Source: JBOFSQ01 sp051651625 | GTDB taxonomy: Bacteria > Planctomycetota > Planctomycetia > Pirellulales > Thermoguttaceae | Direction: 5' to 3' | Length of the DNA stretch: 27,399 bases | NCBI GenBank assembly: GCA_051651625.1 | Contig: JBOFSQ010000090.1 | Span: forward strand, 1-27,399 | Part shown: piece after piece, positions 7,603 to 16,013 of the stretch | Position numbering within the stretch: the first letter of the stretch is position 1 | Layout: each line of letters starts with the position of its first letter | The notes under the pieces: generated by a model | Database searches by the model: none | Seen by the model: the letters and a program-made list of their open reading frames with translations, nothing else | Told to the model about the DNA's origin: nothing | Translations under genes and position numbers: made by a program

Positions 7603-9093
7603 TCACACAATCACCGGCACGACGAACGGTTCGCGGTAGTTGCGCGTGAGCATCGCGTCGGCGGCGGCGTTATCGACGAACTTTTCTTTGTCGCCATCGA
7701 ACGTCAGCTTGACGCCAAGCGACATCGGATATTTTTTCATGTCAACACCGTTCGCTTCGAGATGCGCAATCGTGCGGTCGAGCGTTTCGCCGTCGTTGTC
7801 GAGACTCGGAAACTTTTCGAGAACGCCGCGCAGCTCGTTCGCCGAGACGCGGTTGCTTTCACCAAGATAATACGAGATGTTTCCGAGGTGACTTATTCCC
7901 GCCGAATAGTGGCCGCACAATGCCGTTGCGTGCGCCTTTGACGGGTCGCCCGCGACAACAGCGTCGATGAAGTTGGCGTAGTGGTTTCCGCCGCCCTTGA
8001 ACTCCTTGATGCGGTTGCCATCGAGATCAAACGCCGCGCTGTACGAATACTCCGACTGCACAACGTAACCAGTCGAGCCGTAAGTGATCACGCCGACTTT
8101 GGCACCGCGCAGGTCGGGCGTTTCGAGTCCGCGCGTCTCGAAGACGATACACATATCGCCGTAGTCGCAGAGCGTCACTTCGGTGTTGGCAACGTCGCCA
8201 GCGTCAATATAATTGTCGTCTTTCTTTTCGGCTTGATAACCGAGGCGTCCGCCGTAAGTGAGAATTTGTCGCGGGTGTCGGTCGAGTCCGAGGTGCCAGC
8301 GGGCGATGTCGGTTTGGTGCGGCCCTTGGTTGCCGAAGTCGCCGTTGCCGTAGAGACGTTGCCAGTGCCAATCGTAGTGTAACTTCGGACGCGTCAACTT
8401 TTCAATCGTCGCCGGGCCCGACCAGAGGCTGTAATCGACGGACGTCGGAATCGGATAATCACCGCGCGGGCCGATAGCAGCGCGACGCTTGTAGCAGAGT
8501 CCGCGCGAGAACTTCACTTCGCCGATCTCGCCGCTACGGATGAATGCAACGGCGTCGATGTTGGCACGTTGCGAGCGACACTGCGTTCCGGTCTGCACGA
8601 CCAAGTTATACTTCTTTGATGCCGCGGTGAGTGCGCGACCTTCGTGGATGTTATGGCAGACCGGCTTTTCGATGTAGCAGTGTTTCCCCGCCTGCATCGC
8701 CCAGATTCCGGCGAGTGCGTGCCAGTGATTCGGCGTGGCGACGCCGACGAGGTGGACCTCTTTGTCGTCGAGTGCTTCGCGGAGGTCGGTCACAACTTTC
8801 GGGACGACTCCTTTTTGTTTTTCGGCGACGGTCTTCGCCTTCTGTTCAGCCGCGCCGCGATCTGGGTCGCACAAGTAACGAATCACCGTTCGCGGGTCGC
8901 CCAAGAATCCGCTAACGGTATCGCCGCCGCGTCCGCCGCAGCCGATCACCGCAACGCCATACTGCGCGTTGGCCGACACGGCAGCCGCATCTTGCGCGAA
9001 CACCGGAACAACCCCGCTCGCCGCCGCTCCAGCAGCAACCGACGCAAACATCGAATCTTCCAAAAATTGACGACGTGAAGTAAGGTTCATCAT
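7603..9093 (-). CDS. Tat-exported Gfo/Idh/MocA family oxidoreductase
   Basis: The 496-residue product begins with a Tat signal (SRRQFLE at residues 6-12, then a small-residue hydrophobic stretch ending VFAQDA). The Rossmann dinucleotide motif VIGCGGRGG lies at 49-57, the family EKPV motif at 142-145, and GNQGPHQTDIARWHLG marks the C-terminal alpha/beta domain. These enzymes oxidise or epimerise sugars and inositols with NAD(P); Tat export lets the protein fold with cofactor in the cytoplasm first. Planctomycetes carry many paralogs, so the substrate cannot be named. Two adjacent ATG codons (9093 and 9090) are possible starts, with a weak GAAAG upstream. A 94-base gap separates it from the lipoprotein upstream. 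Confidence 0.92.
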   Translation of the reverse strand: MMNLTSRRQFLEDSMFASVAAGAAASGVVPVFAQDAAAVSANAQYGVAVIGCGGRGGDTVSGFLGDPRTVIRYLCDPDRGAAEQKAKTVAEKQKGVVPKVVTDLREALDDKEVHLVGVATPNHWHALAGIWAMQAGKHCYIEKPVCHNIHEGRALTAASKKYNLVVQTGTQCRSQRANIDAVAFIRSGEIGEVKFSRGLCYKRRAAIGPRGDYPIPTSVDYSLWSGPATIEKLTRPKLHYDWHWQRLYGNGDFGNQGPHQTDIARWHLGLDRHPRQILTYGGRLGYQAEKKDDNYIDAGDVANTEVTLCDYGDMCIVFETRGLETPDLRGAKVGVITYGSTGYVVQSEYSYSAAFDLDGNRIKEFKGGGNHYANFIDAVVAGDPSKAHATALCGHYSAGISHLGNISYYLGESNRVSANELRGVLEKFPSLDNDGETLDRTIAHLEANGVDMKKYPMSLGVKLTFDGDKEKFVDNAAADAMLTRNYREPFVVPVIV

Positions 9094-9187
9094 AAATGCG
9101 CTTTCTGTATGAAGTGGAGAGTGATCATGAGTTTTACGCTGCGATTGTCGGCCGTTGCATAAAGAAGTTAAGCGTGTCCGTAAACGG

Positions 9188-9649
9188 TTATGGTTTCTTC
9201 ACCTTCAGAGTTTCCTTAACTGATGACACGCCGATTGTCAATGAGAGAGGGCTGTTGACTCCGCTGGAAAACTCTGATGCTACATGAGGATTTGCCTTCA
9301 TGATTGGCGAACCAGTTTCATCTGTTTTGCCAGAATCCACCCAGTCAACTTTGGAAACCGTCACCCTGTACTTGCCTTCTGGGGCACCGCTGAAATCGCC
9401 GTGAGTACGAATGACCACTTGTCCGGACGCATTGGTCTTGCCGGACATGCTGAACTTGCCCATCTCGATGTTTTCTGGAGCGAGAGCCACCATTGCATCG
9501 GCAACAGGTGAACCGTCCTCGTACTGAATGGTCAGGGTACACGGTACCAGTTTGGGCAGTCCGTCAGGCCGCGTGGCACCTCCACACCCAAATACGGTGA
9601 CACAAACCAATGCTACGCAGACCAACGATACAACATTTTGCTTTTTCAT
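9188..9649 (-). CDS. Small lipoprotein with carboxypeptidase-regulatory/transthyretin-like domain
   Basis: A 153-residue protein with a lipoprotein signal ending VFGC (Cys22 lipidated). The mature part shows CTLTIQYEDGSPVADAMVALAPEN, then GKTNASGQVVIRT and GKYRVTVSKVDW, which is the pattern of a single carboxypeptidase-regulatory-like (prealbumin-fold) beta-sandwich. Small lipoproteins of this kind are regularly found next to DUF1559 genes in planctomycetes, and here it follows the DUF1559 gene at 9703 by 53 bases. The function is unknown; a surface-associated role is inferred. An AAGGG ribosome-binding site lies about 10 bases before the ATG. Confidence 0.8.
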   Translation of the reverse strand: MKKQNVVSLVCVALVCVTVFGCGGATRPDGLPKLVPCTLTIQYEDGSPVADAMVALAPENIEMGKFSMSGKTNASGQVVIRTHGDFSGAPEGKYRVTVSKVDWVDSGKTDETGSPIMKANPHVASEFSSGVNSPLSLTIGVSSVKETLKVKKP

Positions 9650-9702
9650 TTCAAACTGCCCTTTTGTGAAAAGTGATGTGAGTGATAAACAAATTTACAA
9701 TA

Positions 9703-10911
9703 CTACGGTATGGCAACCGACTCACCACCGACAGCCGATCCCAGCGCACCCCAAACTCCAAATGGACTCGCCATGTCGTGGTAGAAGGGGCCACCATTCG
9801 CGTTCTGACCGGGATTCTTGTTCCCGCCAATCGTGAAAGCTGCAGCCCAACCCGTAGACACGTTGTTGATAGTTTCAGAAATGAACCGCACGGAACCATC
9901 CGCAAGACAAACATTCGCACCGCCGGAATGATTACTGCTCGCGGCCTGAACAGTGCGTTCTACATCTCCTAAACGAACACAAGAAGGAGAGTTTGGAGGC
10001 AGTATTGTATGAAATTGGGAGAAAACAATGTAGGAATCAGCCCAGCGGCACCCTTGACGTGAATTAGCAGATAACGTCAAGGTACCGTTGGGGCCTCTCG
10101 CCGCCGCACATTCAGCAATCGCATCATTGTTTGCCGCTTCTGAGTCAATTGTCGTTGCAGCAGAACCTCCCTTTATTTTGGTTTCCGGTGTGTTGTAGGC
10201 TGGTGAAATGATGGCCTCAGCGTATAGTATCGTATTACTGGTGCCATCCTTGATCATACTCATATCGTAAGTTCGGTTGTCGCCGCGACCAAAGATTCCG
10301 CGTGAGATGGTACCAGTGTTTCCCGCCGTACTTGGGGCATCCCCACGACAACCACGATAACTCGTGGCACCAATCGGGTCTTGACCAATTTTCTTTGTGT
10401 CCGACGGACACAACAGTGCATCAATGTATCCGTGATACGGATTCGGCAGATTTTGTCCCGCCAATGTTCCACGGCCCGCTACTGTGGCTGGAGTGTCGTA
10501 ACAGTAGATGTTTTGGTAGTCCGCCGTTTTGGACTTCGCAACGATGTCGCTGATTTGTTCCCACTTCGCCGTTTGCTCAAGACTTGGTAACAACATGACT
10601 GTCCATGTGAGTCTTCCGCGGATGTTGTAGGCGTTGTTATGCGCTGTGACGCCATCACCGTTTGCGGTCGGCGCAAACTCTGGTTGATTGGCACCAGCAG
10701 GCAAATGCTTGGTCAACCCGTGGAAGTTGTGTGAGGCGATTCCGAGCTGTTTCAGTTTGTTGGTACAGGTCATGCGCCGCGCAGCCTCTCGCGCGGCCTG
10801 AACGGCAGGTAGCAACAGGGCTACCAATACACCGATGATGGCAATCACAACGAGAAGCTCAACGAGAGTAAAGCCACGATTTTGATTTTCAGTTGAAATG
10901 ATAGAGGTCAT
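9703..10911 (-). CDS. DUF1559 protein with prepilin-type N-terminus (second of tandem pair)
   Basis: The 402-residue product starts with a short leader and a classic type IV prepilin signal, NRG|FTLVELLVVIAIIGVLVALLLPAVQAAREAARR, with cleavage after Gly13 and Glu at +5. The rest is DUF1559: CTNKLKQLGIASHNFH near the N-terminus and the C-terminal H-x-G-GANVCLADGSVRFISETI block. Planctomycetes have dozens of such pseudopilin-like proteins of unknown role, inserted in the membrane with an outside globular domain. The frame is open to 11373, but AAGGAG precedes the ATG at 10911 and the extension overlaps the neighbouring gene, so the short start is right. It lies 67 bases downstream of its paralog. 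A TAG stop ends it. Confidence 0.92.
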   Translation of the reverse strand: MTSIISTENQNRGFTLVELLVVIAIIGVLVALLLPAVQAAREAARRMTCTNKLKQLGIASHNFHGLTKHLPAGANQPEFAPTANGDGVTAHNNAYNIRGRLTWTVMLLPSLEQTAKWEQISDIVAKSKTADYQNIYCYDTPATVAGRGTLAGQNLPNPYHGYIDALLCPSDTKKIGQDPIGATSYRGCRGDAPSTAGNTGTISRGIFGRGDNRTYDMSMIKDGTSNTILYAEAIISPAYNTPETKIKGGSAATTIDSEAANNDAIAECAAARGPNGTLTLSANSRQGCRWADSYIVFSQFHTILPPNSPSCVRLGDVERTVQAASSNHSGGANVCLADGSVRFISETINNVSTGWAAAFTIGGNKNPGQNANGGPFYHDMASPFGVWGALGSAVGGESVAIP

Positions 10912-10978
10912 TGTACTTTCTCCTTTTTTGAATGGAACGTTGTTAAACAATGGACAATGATGAAACAACCAGCTGACA

Positions 10979-12349
10979 TTACGGGGCTGCTTTGGCTTCT
11001 CCACCATTCCGGGAACCAAGTGCCCCCCAAACTCCAAACGGGCTTTCTCCGGAAAGATTTCGGGTTGCGACGAGTGTCGCCGTGGGAGTTCCCGCATCAA
11101 TAGTTTCCGAGATAAACCGCACGGAGCCATCGGCGAACGCCGCGTTCGCACCACCTGAGTGGTAACTACTCGCAGATACCAAGACTCGCTCTGCGTCACC
11201 AGTATAACCACCATTATTGGCATTTTCATTGTTACCGGTGCCACTACACGATGGGGAGTTGGGAGGCAAAACAGTGTTAAACAGGCAGTAGGCAGAGTAG
11301 CCATCGGCCCAGCGTCCACCAAGTTGCGTCGTGCGAGGGGTCTGCAATTTCCCACCTGCTCCACGCTGGTCAAGGCACGACTTTACGGCACCTGCAAGCT
11401 CATGATTTGCTATAGTTGGGGTCGCCGTCCCGCCGCGAATGTTGGATTGAGTCGTGCCGTACTGCCCAATACAGGATTCGGAAAACATAACAGTGTTCGA
11501 AGTTCCATCCGAGACGGAAGCCATTGTCGCCACGAATGTGTCACCTCGCCCAAAAATGCCTCGTGGAACGGCTGACCAAGTGGTGTTCGTGTTTGTATCA
11601 TCACCACGATTACCACGATAGCTGAGTGTGCCAAGCGAGCCATTCACCGGTTTCTTGACCAACTCGGATGGACACTGATAGGCATCTATCATGTTAGCGT
11701 AAGGACTTGGTATCACAGTACCAGCCGGAATTGCAACGTTAGTGTTTGTTCCAATTGTGAAAGTTGCTCCGTTTTGATATGCACTATAAGTATTGACATT
11801 TGCGGGAACTAATGCAGCAATTTGGTCATAAATCGCCGCCTGTTCGATAAATGGAAGCAACGGAACCGTCCAACTAATCCGGCCACGGGCCGCCCACGCA
11901 TTTGCGGCCGCCCCCATACCATTATTGTCTGTCACAACGGGGACATTGAGAGAAACATTCAACTGGTGATACTCCGGCTGAACGACGGCACTGGGGAAAT
12001 AGCCACGAGTGTCGTGCGCGTTGTGCGCCGCGATCGCGAGTTGTTTGAGCTTGTTGGTGCAGGTCATACGGTCTGCCGCCGCACGGGCCGCTTGAATAGC
12101 GGGCAGCAGTAGGGCGACGAGAACACCGATGATGGCGATTACTACCAGAAGTTCAACGAGCGTAAATCCGCTACGATAATAGTCACCGCGTCGAGAAAGA
12201 GCGGAACGAACGGCGTCGCAGAAGACGCCAAAGAGCGAAACAGGTTTAGCTGTACTGCCCCCCCCCCCCATCTTAACATGTGCGGAGTCTTCCGCAGTCA
12301 CGTCGTTGTCTACTGCGTACAACACGTCGTTTTTCGCGTTCGTAGTCAT
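10979..12349 (-). CDS. DUF1559 protein with long leader and in-frame 12-G tract
   Basis: The product is 456 residues. The prepilin motif SGFTLVELLVVIAIIGVLVALLLPAIQAAR begins at about residue 60, after an unusually long, cytoplasmic-looking leader; 6-25 residues is usual. The leader contains M-G-G-G-G-S at residues 27-32, coded by a run of 12 G on the minus strand (12258-12269). The rest is DUF1559, ending with the HSGGANAAFADGSVRFISETI block. The ATG at 12349 is preceded by AAAGGAG at a good distance and by a promoter-like pair near 12418; the longer frame to 12427 would overlap that promoter. It is the first gene of the DUF1559 pair/lipoprotein group. The tract could vary in length and shift the frame before the membrane anchor. 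Confidence 0.9.
   Translation of the reverse strand: MTTNAKNDVLYAVDNDVTAEDSAHVKMGGGGSTAKPVSLFGVFCDAVRSALSRRGDYYRSGFTLVELLVVIAIIGVLVALLLPAIQAARAAADRMTCTNKLKQLAIAAHNAHDTRGYFPSAVVQPEYHQLNVSLNVPVVTDNNGMGAAANAWAARGRISWTVPLLPFIEQAAIYDQIAALVPANVNTYSAYQNGATFTIGTNTNVAIPAGTVIPSPYANMIDAYQCPSELVKKPVNGSLGTLSYRGNRGDDTNTNTTWSAVPRGIFGRGDTFVATMASVSDGTSNTVMFSESCIGQYGTTQSNIRGGTATPTIANHELAGAVKSCLDQRGAGGKLQTPRTTQLGGRWADGYSAYCLFNTVLPPNSPSCSGTGNNENANNGGYTGDAERVLVSASSYHSGGANAAFADGSVRFISETIDAGTPTATLVATRNLSGESPFGVWGALGSRNGGEAKAAP
12258..12269 (-). repeat. Homopolymer of 12 G within a coding region
   Basis: Twelve consecutive C on the plus strand, read as four GGG glycine codons in the DUF1559 gene. Tracts of this length are prone to slipped-strand change. 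The tract lies between the start codon and the prepilin signal, so any change other than a multiple of three would remove the whole functional protein. Confidence 0.95.
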
Positions 12350-12404
12350 AACACGTCTCCTTTCAAAAGTGGAAATTTGGGAACGTCCCCTCGAACGGCG
12401 CGAG

Positions 12405-12432
12405 AGCATACGGCGATTTTTTCTCACGTCAA
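12405..12432 (-). promoter_or_regulatory. Sigma70-like promoter for the DUF1559 operon
   Basis: On the minus strand TTGACG (12427-12432) and TATGCT (12405-12410) are separated by 16 bases. The predicted start of transcription is near 12398, about 50 bases before the ATG at 12349. The sequence CGATTTTTTCT occurs twice as a direct repeat (12414-12424, inside the spacer, and 12443-12453), 29 bases apart, and could be a regulator site. Confidence 0.5.
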
Positions 12433-12467
12433 GCAGGGGGGACGATTTTTTCTAACCGCTCACCCCC

Positions 12468-13352
12468 TTACGCAAGCGAGTCGATCATTTCGCGGGTGCG
12501 GGCAATAGAACGGGTGACGTGTGGGAACGGGGCTTTGGCGTTCTCTTCATACTCGAACGAGATGCGACGGTCATAACCCAACTCAACTAGCGTCCGCAAA
12601 ATCTTTGGAATGTCCATCACGCCTTCACCAACAACACAACTCTTCCCCTCCGCCGTTGCTGATGTAACATCTTTGAAGTGGATGTCGTAGAGCCGTTCAG
12701 GAGCAACTCGCAACTCATCAAGCGGGTCACCGCCAAGCCGTACCGTATGACCAATATCTGCACAGAAACCGATACGCGGGTCAAGGTCTTTGACTTGCTC
12801 ATACACGGCGCGCGTCGTGGGGAAGACGCGGTCGCCGGGGCCGTGATTGTGAATGGCAATTACGATGTCGCCGTTCGCTTCTTTCACTTTTCGGTCGAGT
12901 ACCGTCAAGAGCGGTTTCACTAGCTCTTGCTTGCCGATGGAGCAGACAATTGTTTGCATTTTCGCTGCGCGGGCGTAGCGAAAGGCGTTGTCGATGTCGG
13001 CTTCGCTGCCGAAAGTGACGGTACCACACCCCACAAGTTTAATCCCCGCTTCCGCACACGCCGCCGACGCTCGCTCGCACTCCTCATCGCTTGCCTTGAG
13101 CGATAGGTGAACATCTTTGAGACAGAGAAATCGTACCGACAACTCTTGCGTCCAGCGAATAACTTGCGACAAGTCAAACGAACGAAAAGTGTACGACGCG
13201 ATCCCAATCGAAAACTTGGCACCGCCGCGCGCGGCATCGCGCGTCGCCTCCGCCGCAAGTGACGACGCACACGCCGACAACACTGGCGCACCCGCCATCA
13301 TTCCCAATCCCGCCTTGAGCACACTTCGCCGTGACACAAAATCGTTCATCAT
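12468..13352 (-). CDS. Tat-exported sugar phosphate isomerase/epimerase-like TIM-barrel protein
   Basis: This 294-residue protein opens with a Tat signal (VSRRSVLKAG, then GMMAGAPVLSACASSLA). The remainder is an AP-endonuclease-2/xylose-isomerase-like TIM barrel: FSIGIASYTFR (strand 1), FLCLKDVHL, GIKLVGCGTVTF, IVIAIHNHGPGD, GFCADIGHTVRLGG, LYDIHFKDVT, GEGVMDIPKILRTL and ISFEYEEN. The Asp/His/Glu set in those strands suits divalent-metal binding. Members isomerise or epimerise sugars and inositols, often beside Gfo/Idh/MocA oxidoreductases, as in this window. The start at 13352 (ATGATG) follows GGAG by six bases; the frame opens slightly earlier at 13364. The Cys of SACA could allow a lipoprotein reading, but the twin Arg favours Tat. 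Substrate unknown. Confidence 0.85.
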   Translation of the reverse strand: MMNDFVSRRSVLKAGLGMMAGAPVLSACASSLAAEATRDAARGGAKFSIGIASYTFRSFDLSQVIRWTQELSVRFLCLKDVHLSLKASDEECERASAACAEAGIKLVGCGTVTFGSEADIDNAFRYARAAKMQTIVCSIGKQELVKPLLTVLDRKVKEANGDIVIAIHNHGPGDRVFPTTRAVYEQVKDLDPRIGFCADIGHTVRLGGDPLDELRVAPERLYDIHFKDVTSATAEGKSCVVGEGVMDIPKILRTLVELGYDRRISFEYEENAKAPFPHVTRSIARTREMIDSLA

Positions 13353-13391
13353 AAAAATCTCCATTTGAGGTAGAGGTGTCTACTACAATAC

Positions 13392-13520
13392 TAGACTTGT
13401 TCGGAAACATGAAGTTGGGGCGATTTGGTAGTTCGCGGTTCGGCATAGCCAAACCCTCCAGGCGTGGAGGGTTCGGCTATGCCGAACCGCTGTGCGGGTG
13501 CAAGTTTCCGAACAGGTCTA
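13392..13520. mobile_element. MITE-like palindromic element, copy A
   Basis: This 129-base element has imperfect terminal inverted repeats (tagacttgttcggaaac at 13392-13408; the right end at 13503-13520 is its reverse complement with one or two changes). It contains a large hairpin with 26-base arms (13435-13460 and 13465-13490) and a 4-base loop, in which each arm starts with a smaller palindrome, GGTTCGGC-ATA-GCC. It has no coding capacity. A second copy in the opposite orientation lies at the right edge of the window (27308 onwards). The family is not identified; TA flanks both ends. It lies just upstream of the TIM-barrel gene start. Confidence 0.8.
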
Positions 13521-13540
13521 CTGACATCAACATCGCACTT

Positions 13541-13574
13541 CCCTCACTTCGCTCCGCTACGTTTCGGGCTGTTG
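13541..13574. repeat. 34-base dispersed repeat beside element A
   Basis: The segment beginning ccctcacttcgctccgctac and ending cgggctgttg is repeated without change, in inverted orientation, at 27236-27269. In both places it lies about 20-40 bases outside the same end of the palindromic element, and the intervening bases are also partly alike. The mobile or amplified unit is therefore larger than its terminal repeats suggest. Confidence 0.85.
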
Positions 13575-13601
13575 TATGAAACCCATTTGTGAAGTGGTGA
13601 T

Positions 13602-15671
13602 CTACAACGCCGCAATGCCGCGTTCGATACCTTGCTTGATCGCCTCGAACGCAACTTGGTTTTCGATCTGCTCGATTGTGTTGACGGCGTTGGTGAACTT
13701 CGTCCGTTCGATCACTTGGTCGCCGACTGTTACGCAGACCGTCCCGTCTTCTTCGGGACGTGCCGAGAACGCGGCGTCGAGTGTGATGCGATCAACGTAA
13801 CCACGCTCCTTAACGAAGTTGCTGATCATACCAAGTAACATCTGCCCCGGACAGTTCTCCTGTTTCGCACAAATCGTCACCGTAATCGGAAGCAACTTGC
13901 TGGCCGTGCCGTGGATGAGCGGAATCTTCGCGTCGAAGAGTTGACTCCGGTTTTGGAACGTCGTGTGGAGATAGTGGTGCGCTTCGTGCGAACCGGGACC
14001 GCCACCGAGATTCTTTTCGTAACACCGCGTAACAAGATAGTTGTCTTGCGGCTTCTGAAGCTGTTGACGCCGGTCGGCAGAATAAAGTCCCTGCTGCCGC
14101 TTGCGACGAATCGCATCCGTCACGCCAATCGGCTGGCCACCGCCAGAGATGCAACCGCCCGGACACGCCATAACCTCAATGAAGTGATACGGCGATTTCC
14201 CAGCCTTGATGTCGGCAATTAACTTTTTCGCCTCCGCCAAACCGTGGACAACCGCAACGCGAATCTCGTGTCCGCCGAGCGAAAGCGTCGCCTCTTTGAA
14301 CGCACTCATTCCGCGCACCGCCTTGAACTCAACCGACGTGAGCGGCTGCGTGTCGAGCTTCTCCGCCGCGAAACGAAGTGCCGCCTCCATCACGCCGCCC
14401 GATGTCCCAAAGATCACGCCCGCACCAGTCGCAAAACCCATCGGCAAGTCAAACGCCGCTGGCTCAAGTTCGTCGAGCTTGATACCAAGCGAGCTGATCA
14501 TCCGCTGAATTTCCATCGTCGTGATAACGATGTCGGTGTCGGGATTTTCGTTCTCGGAAAGTTTCGGAAGCTGCGCCTCGAACTTCTTCGCCGTACACGG
14601 CATGATCGAGACGACAACAATGTCTTCACGCTTGCACTTGTATTGATCGGGCAGAATCTTTTTCATCGTCGCCCCGAACATCGCTTGCGGCGACCGGCAA
14701 CTCGAAAGATTCGGCAACAACTCTGGGTAATAAACCTCAACATATTTCACCCACGCCGGACAGCAACTCGTAAACATCGGCAAGACACCCGACGACGTGA
14801 ACCGCTGTACAAACTCGGTCCCTTCTTCGAAGATTGTCATGTCGGCGGCGAAGCTGGTATCGAAGACGTGCTTGAATCCCATCAGCTTGAGCGCGGCGAC
14901 AAGTTTTCCAGCGTAGTTTTCACCCGGCGCGGCACCAAACGCCTCGCCAACCGCAACGCGAACCGCTGGTGCGATCTGAACGACAACGTGTTTCGTCTTG
15001 TCGTAGAGGGCGTCCCAAACGGCGTCGCTCGTCGTTTTCGCAACGATGGCACCCGTCGGACAAACTGCCGCACACTGGCCGCAGTTCACGCACTCGACCG
15101 CGCCAAGCCCCGCGTCGAACGCAGGCATCACTCGCGCACCCGACCCGCGATGTGCAAAGTCGATCGCGCCGATCCCCTGAATCTCGCTGCAAACTCGAAC
15201 GCAGTCACCGCACAGGACGCACTTGTTCGGGTCGCGCTGAATTGATGGCGACGTGTCGTCTATTGGTTCGCGGCGGTCGGTCGTCTTGAACCGTACCTTC
15301 TCAACGCCAAGCTGCCGCGACAATGTTTGCAGCGTACAGTTTGAACTGCGAACGCACGTCGGGCACTCGCGGTCGTGGTTGGCCAAGAGCAGCTCGACGC
15401 TGACCTTTCGCGTCTGGCGAATCTCGGCGTTCTCGGTGAGGATGATCATTCCCGCTTCGGGTGCGGTCGAACAAGACGCCATAATCCCGCGTCCCTCGAC
15501 GTGAACCAGACAGAGCCGACACGCCCCGTAAATGCTCAACTCCGAGTGATAGCAAAACGTCGGGATTTCGATCCCCGCCTTGCGAATCACTTCGAGAAGA
15601 TTTCGCTCGTCGGTGAACTCGACTTCGCGTCCGTTGATAGTCAGTGTTTTTGTTTTTGTAGTTGTAGTCAT
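13602..15671 (-). CDS. hydA: [FeFe] hydrogenase catalytic subunit HydA, trimeric NADH-linked type
   Basis: The 689-residue catalytic subunit of a HydABC-type hydrogenase. In order: an N-terminal [2Fe-2S] domain (Cys40, 51, 54, 67), a His/Cys [4Fe-4S] site (His99, Cys103, 106, 112), two ferredoxin-type [4Fe-4S] clusters (Cys151/154/157/161 and 194/197/200/204), then the H-cluster domain with TSCCPAW (301-307), MPCTAKKFE (357-365) and EVMACPGGCISGGGQP (499-514). H-cluster residues 303/304, 359, 503 and 507 match Clostridium pasteurianum CpI with a constant offset of four. A C-terminal extension from about 590 has Cys601 and Cys607 but only one later Cys (646), short of the four a ferredoxin-like [2Fe-2S] domain needs. 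The subunit makes or consumes H2, bifurcating electrons with HydB/HydC. It lies 99 bases after a PIN toxin-antitoxin pair; the ATG has a poor Shine-Dalgarno. Confidence 0.97.
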   Translation of the reverse strand: MTTTTKTKTLTINGREVEFTDERNLLEVIRKAGIEIPTFCYHSELSIYGACRLCLVHVEGRGIMASCSTAPEAGMIILTENAEIRQTRKVSVELLLANHDRECPTCVRSSNCTLQTLSRQLGVEKVRFKTTDRREPIDDTSPSIQRDPNKCVLCGDCVRVCSEIQGIGAIDFAHRGSGARVMPAFDAGLGAVECVNCGQCAAVCPTGAIVAKTTSDAVWDALYDKTKHVVVQIAPAVRVAVGEAFGAAPGENYAGKLVAALKLMGFKHVFDTSFAADMTIFEEGTEFVQRFTSSGVLPMFTSCCPAWVKYVEVYYPELLPNLSSCRSPQAMFGATMKKILPDQYKCKREDIVVVSIMPCTAKKFEAQLPKLSENENPDTDIVITTMEIQRMISSLGIKLDELEPAAFDLPMGFATGAGVIFGTSGGVMEAALRFAAEKLDTQPLTSVEFKAVRGMSAFKEATLSLGGHEIRVAVVHGLAEAKKLIADIKAGKSPYHFIEVMACPGGCISGGGQPIGVTDAIRRKRQQGLYSADRRQQLQKPQDNYLVTRCYEKNLGGGPGSHEAHHYLHTTFQNRSQLFDAKIPLIHGTASKLLPITVTICAKQENCPGQMLLGMISNFVKERGYVDRITLDAAFSARPEEDGTVCVTVGDQVIERTKFTNAVNTIEQIENQVAFEAIKQGIERGIAAL

Positions 15672-15770
15672 TGTGATAATCTTTTTGGGTTAGTGGTGTG
15701 TTAGACGTTTGTGGATTTAATGATCGTTTACGTCGGTAAAGCTATCGTTCGCAGTTTGCATTTTACAAAC

Positions 15771-16013
15771 CTAGGGAACGGTTTTTTTTAGCAATGTCTC
15801 TGGCAGGTGACACTCTTCGCAGTACGAAACCAACTCATTGCGATACTCGTCAACAGAAACGTTCGGCAAGTTGGCCTGCCGCCATTTCGTATAATCGAAA
15901 GCCCCTTTTTGAAGCTCAACAACGAAGATTTCCGTCCCCAAAATACCGAGCGAATTGGTAAGCGACGCGAAACCAGTGTCCAAAATGTTTTGCGGTGTCA
16001 GGTTACTTATCAT
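15771..16013 (-). CDS. Small partner protein of a PIN toxin (putative antitoxin)
   Basis: An 80-residue protein whose ATG overlaps the toxin stop as ATGA (16010-16013), with a good GGAGG ribosome-binding site inside the end of the toxin gene. It resembles a widespread family of small proteins with an ITPxxI...GxxxLxxxLGxxGxxxFxxxxxxGxxDYTKxR pattern: here LTPQNILDTGFASLTNSLG, then GTEIFVVELQKGAFDYTKWR. Members often adjoin PIN-domain genes. No DNA-binding motif is evident, so the antitoxin role is inferred from pairing and size. The order is toxin first, which is less common in VapBC loci. Confidence 0.65.
   Translation of the reverse strand: MISNLTPQNILDTGFASLTNSLGILGTEIFVVELQKGAFDYTKWRQANLPNVSVDEYRNELVSYCEECHLPETLLKKTVP

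Noticed and set aside
7316..7639. 107-codon plus-strand and 84-codon minus-strand frames in the gap before the Gfo/Idh gene
   Set aside because: No ribosome-binding site, no recognisable domain and atypical composition; they overlap each other.
10912..11373. Long N-terminal extension of the DUF1559 protein ending at 9703
   Set aside because: It overlaps the other DUF1559 gene; the prepilin signal must lie near the true N-terminus and AAGGAG precedes the ATG at 10911.
13376..13579. 67-codon plus-strand frame over the palindromic element
   Set aside because: It is made of the repeat's palindromes and is not conserved in copy B.
14244..15245. 333-codon open frame on the plus strand opposite hydA
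   Set aside because: It lies wholly within hydA, is Arg/His-rich in the manner of antisense frames, and shows no domain.
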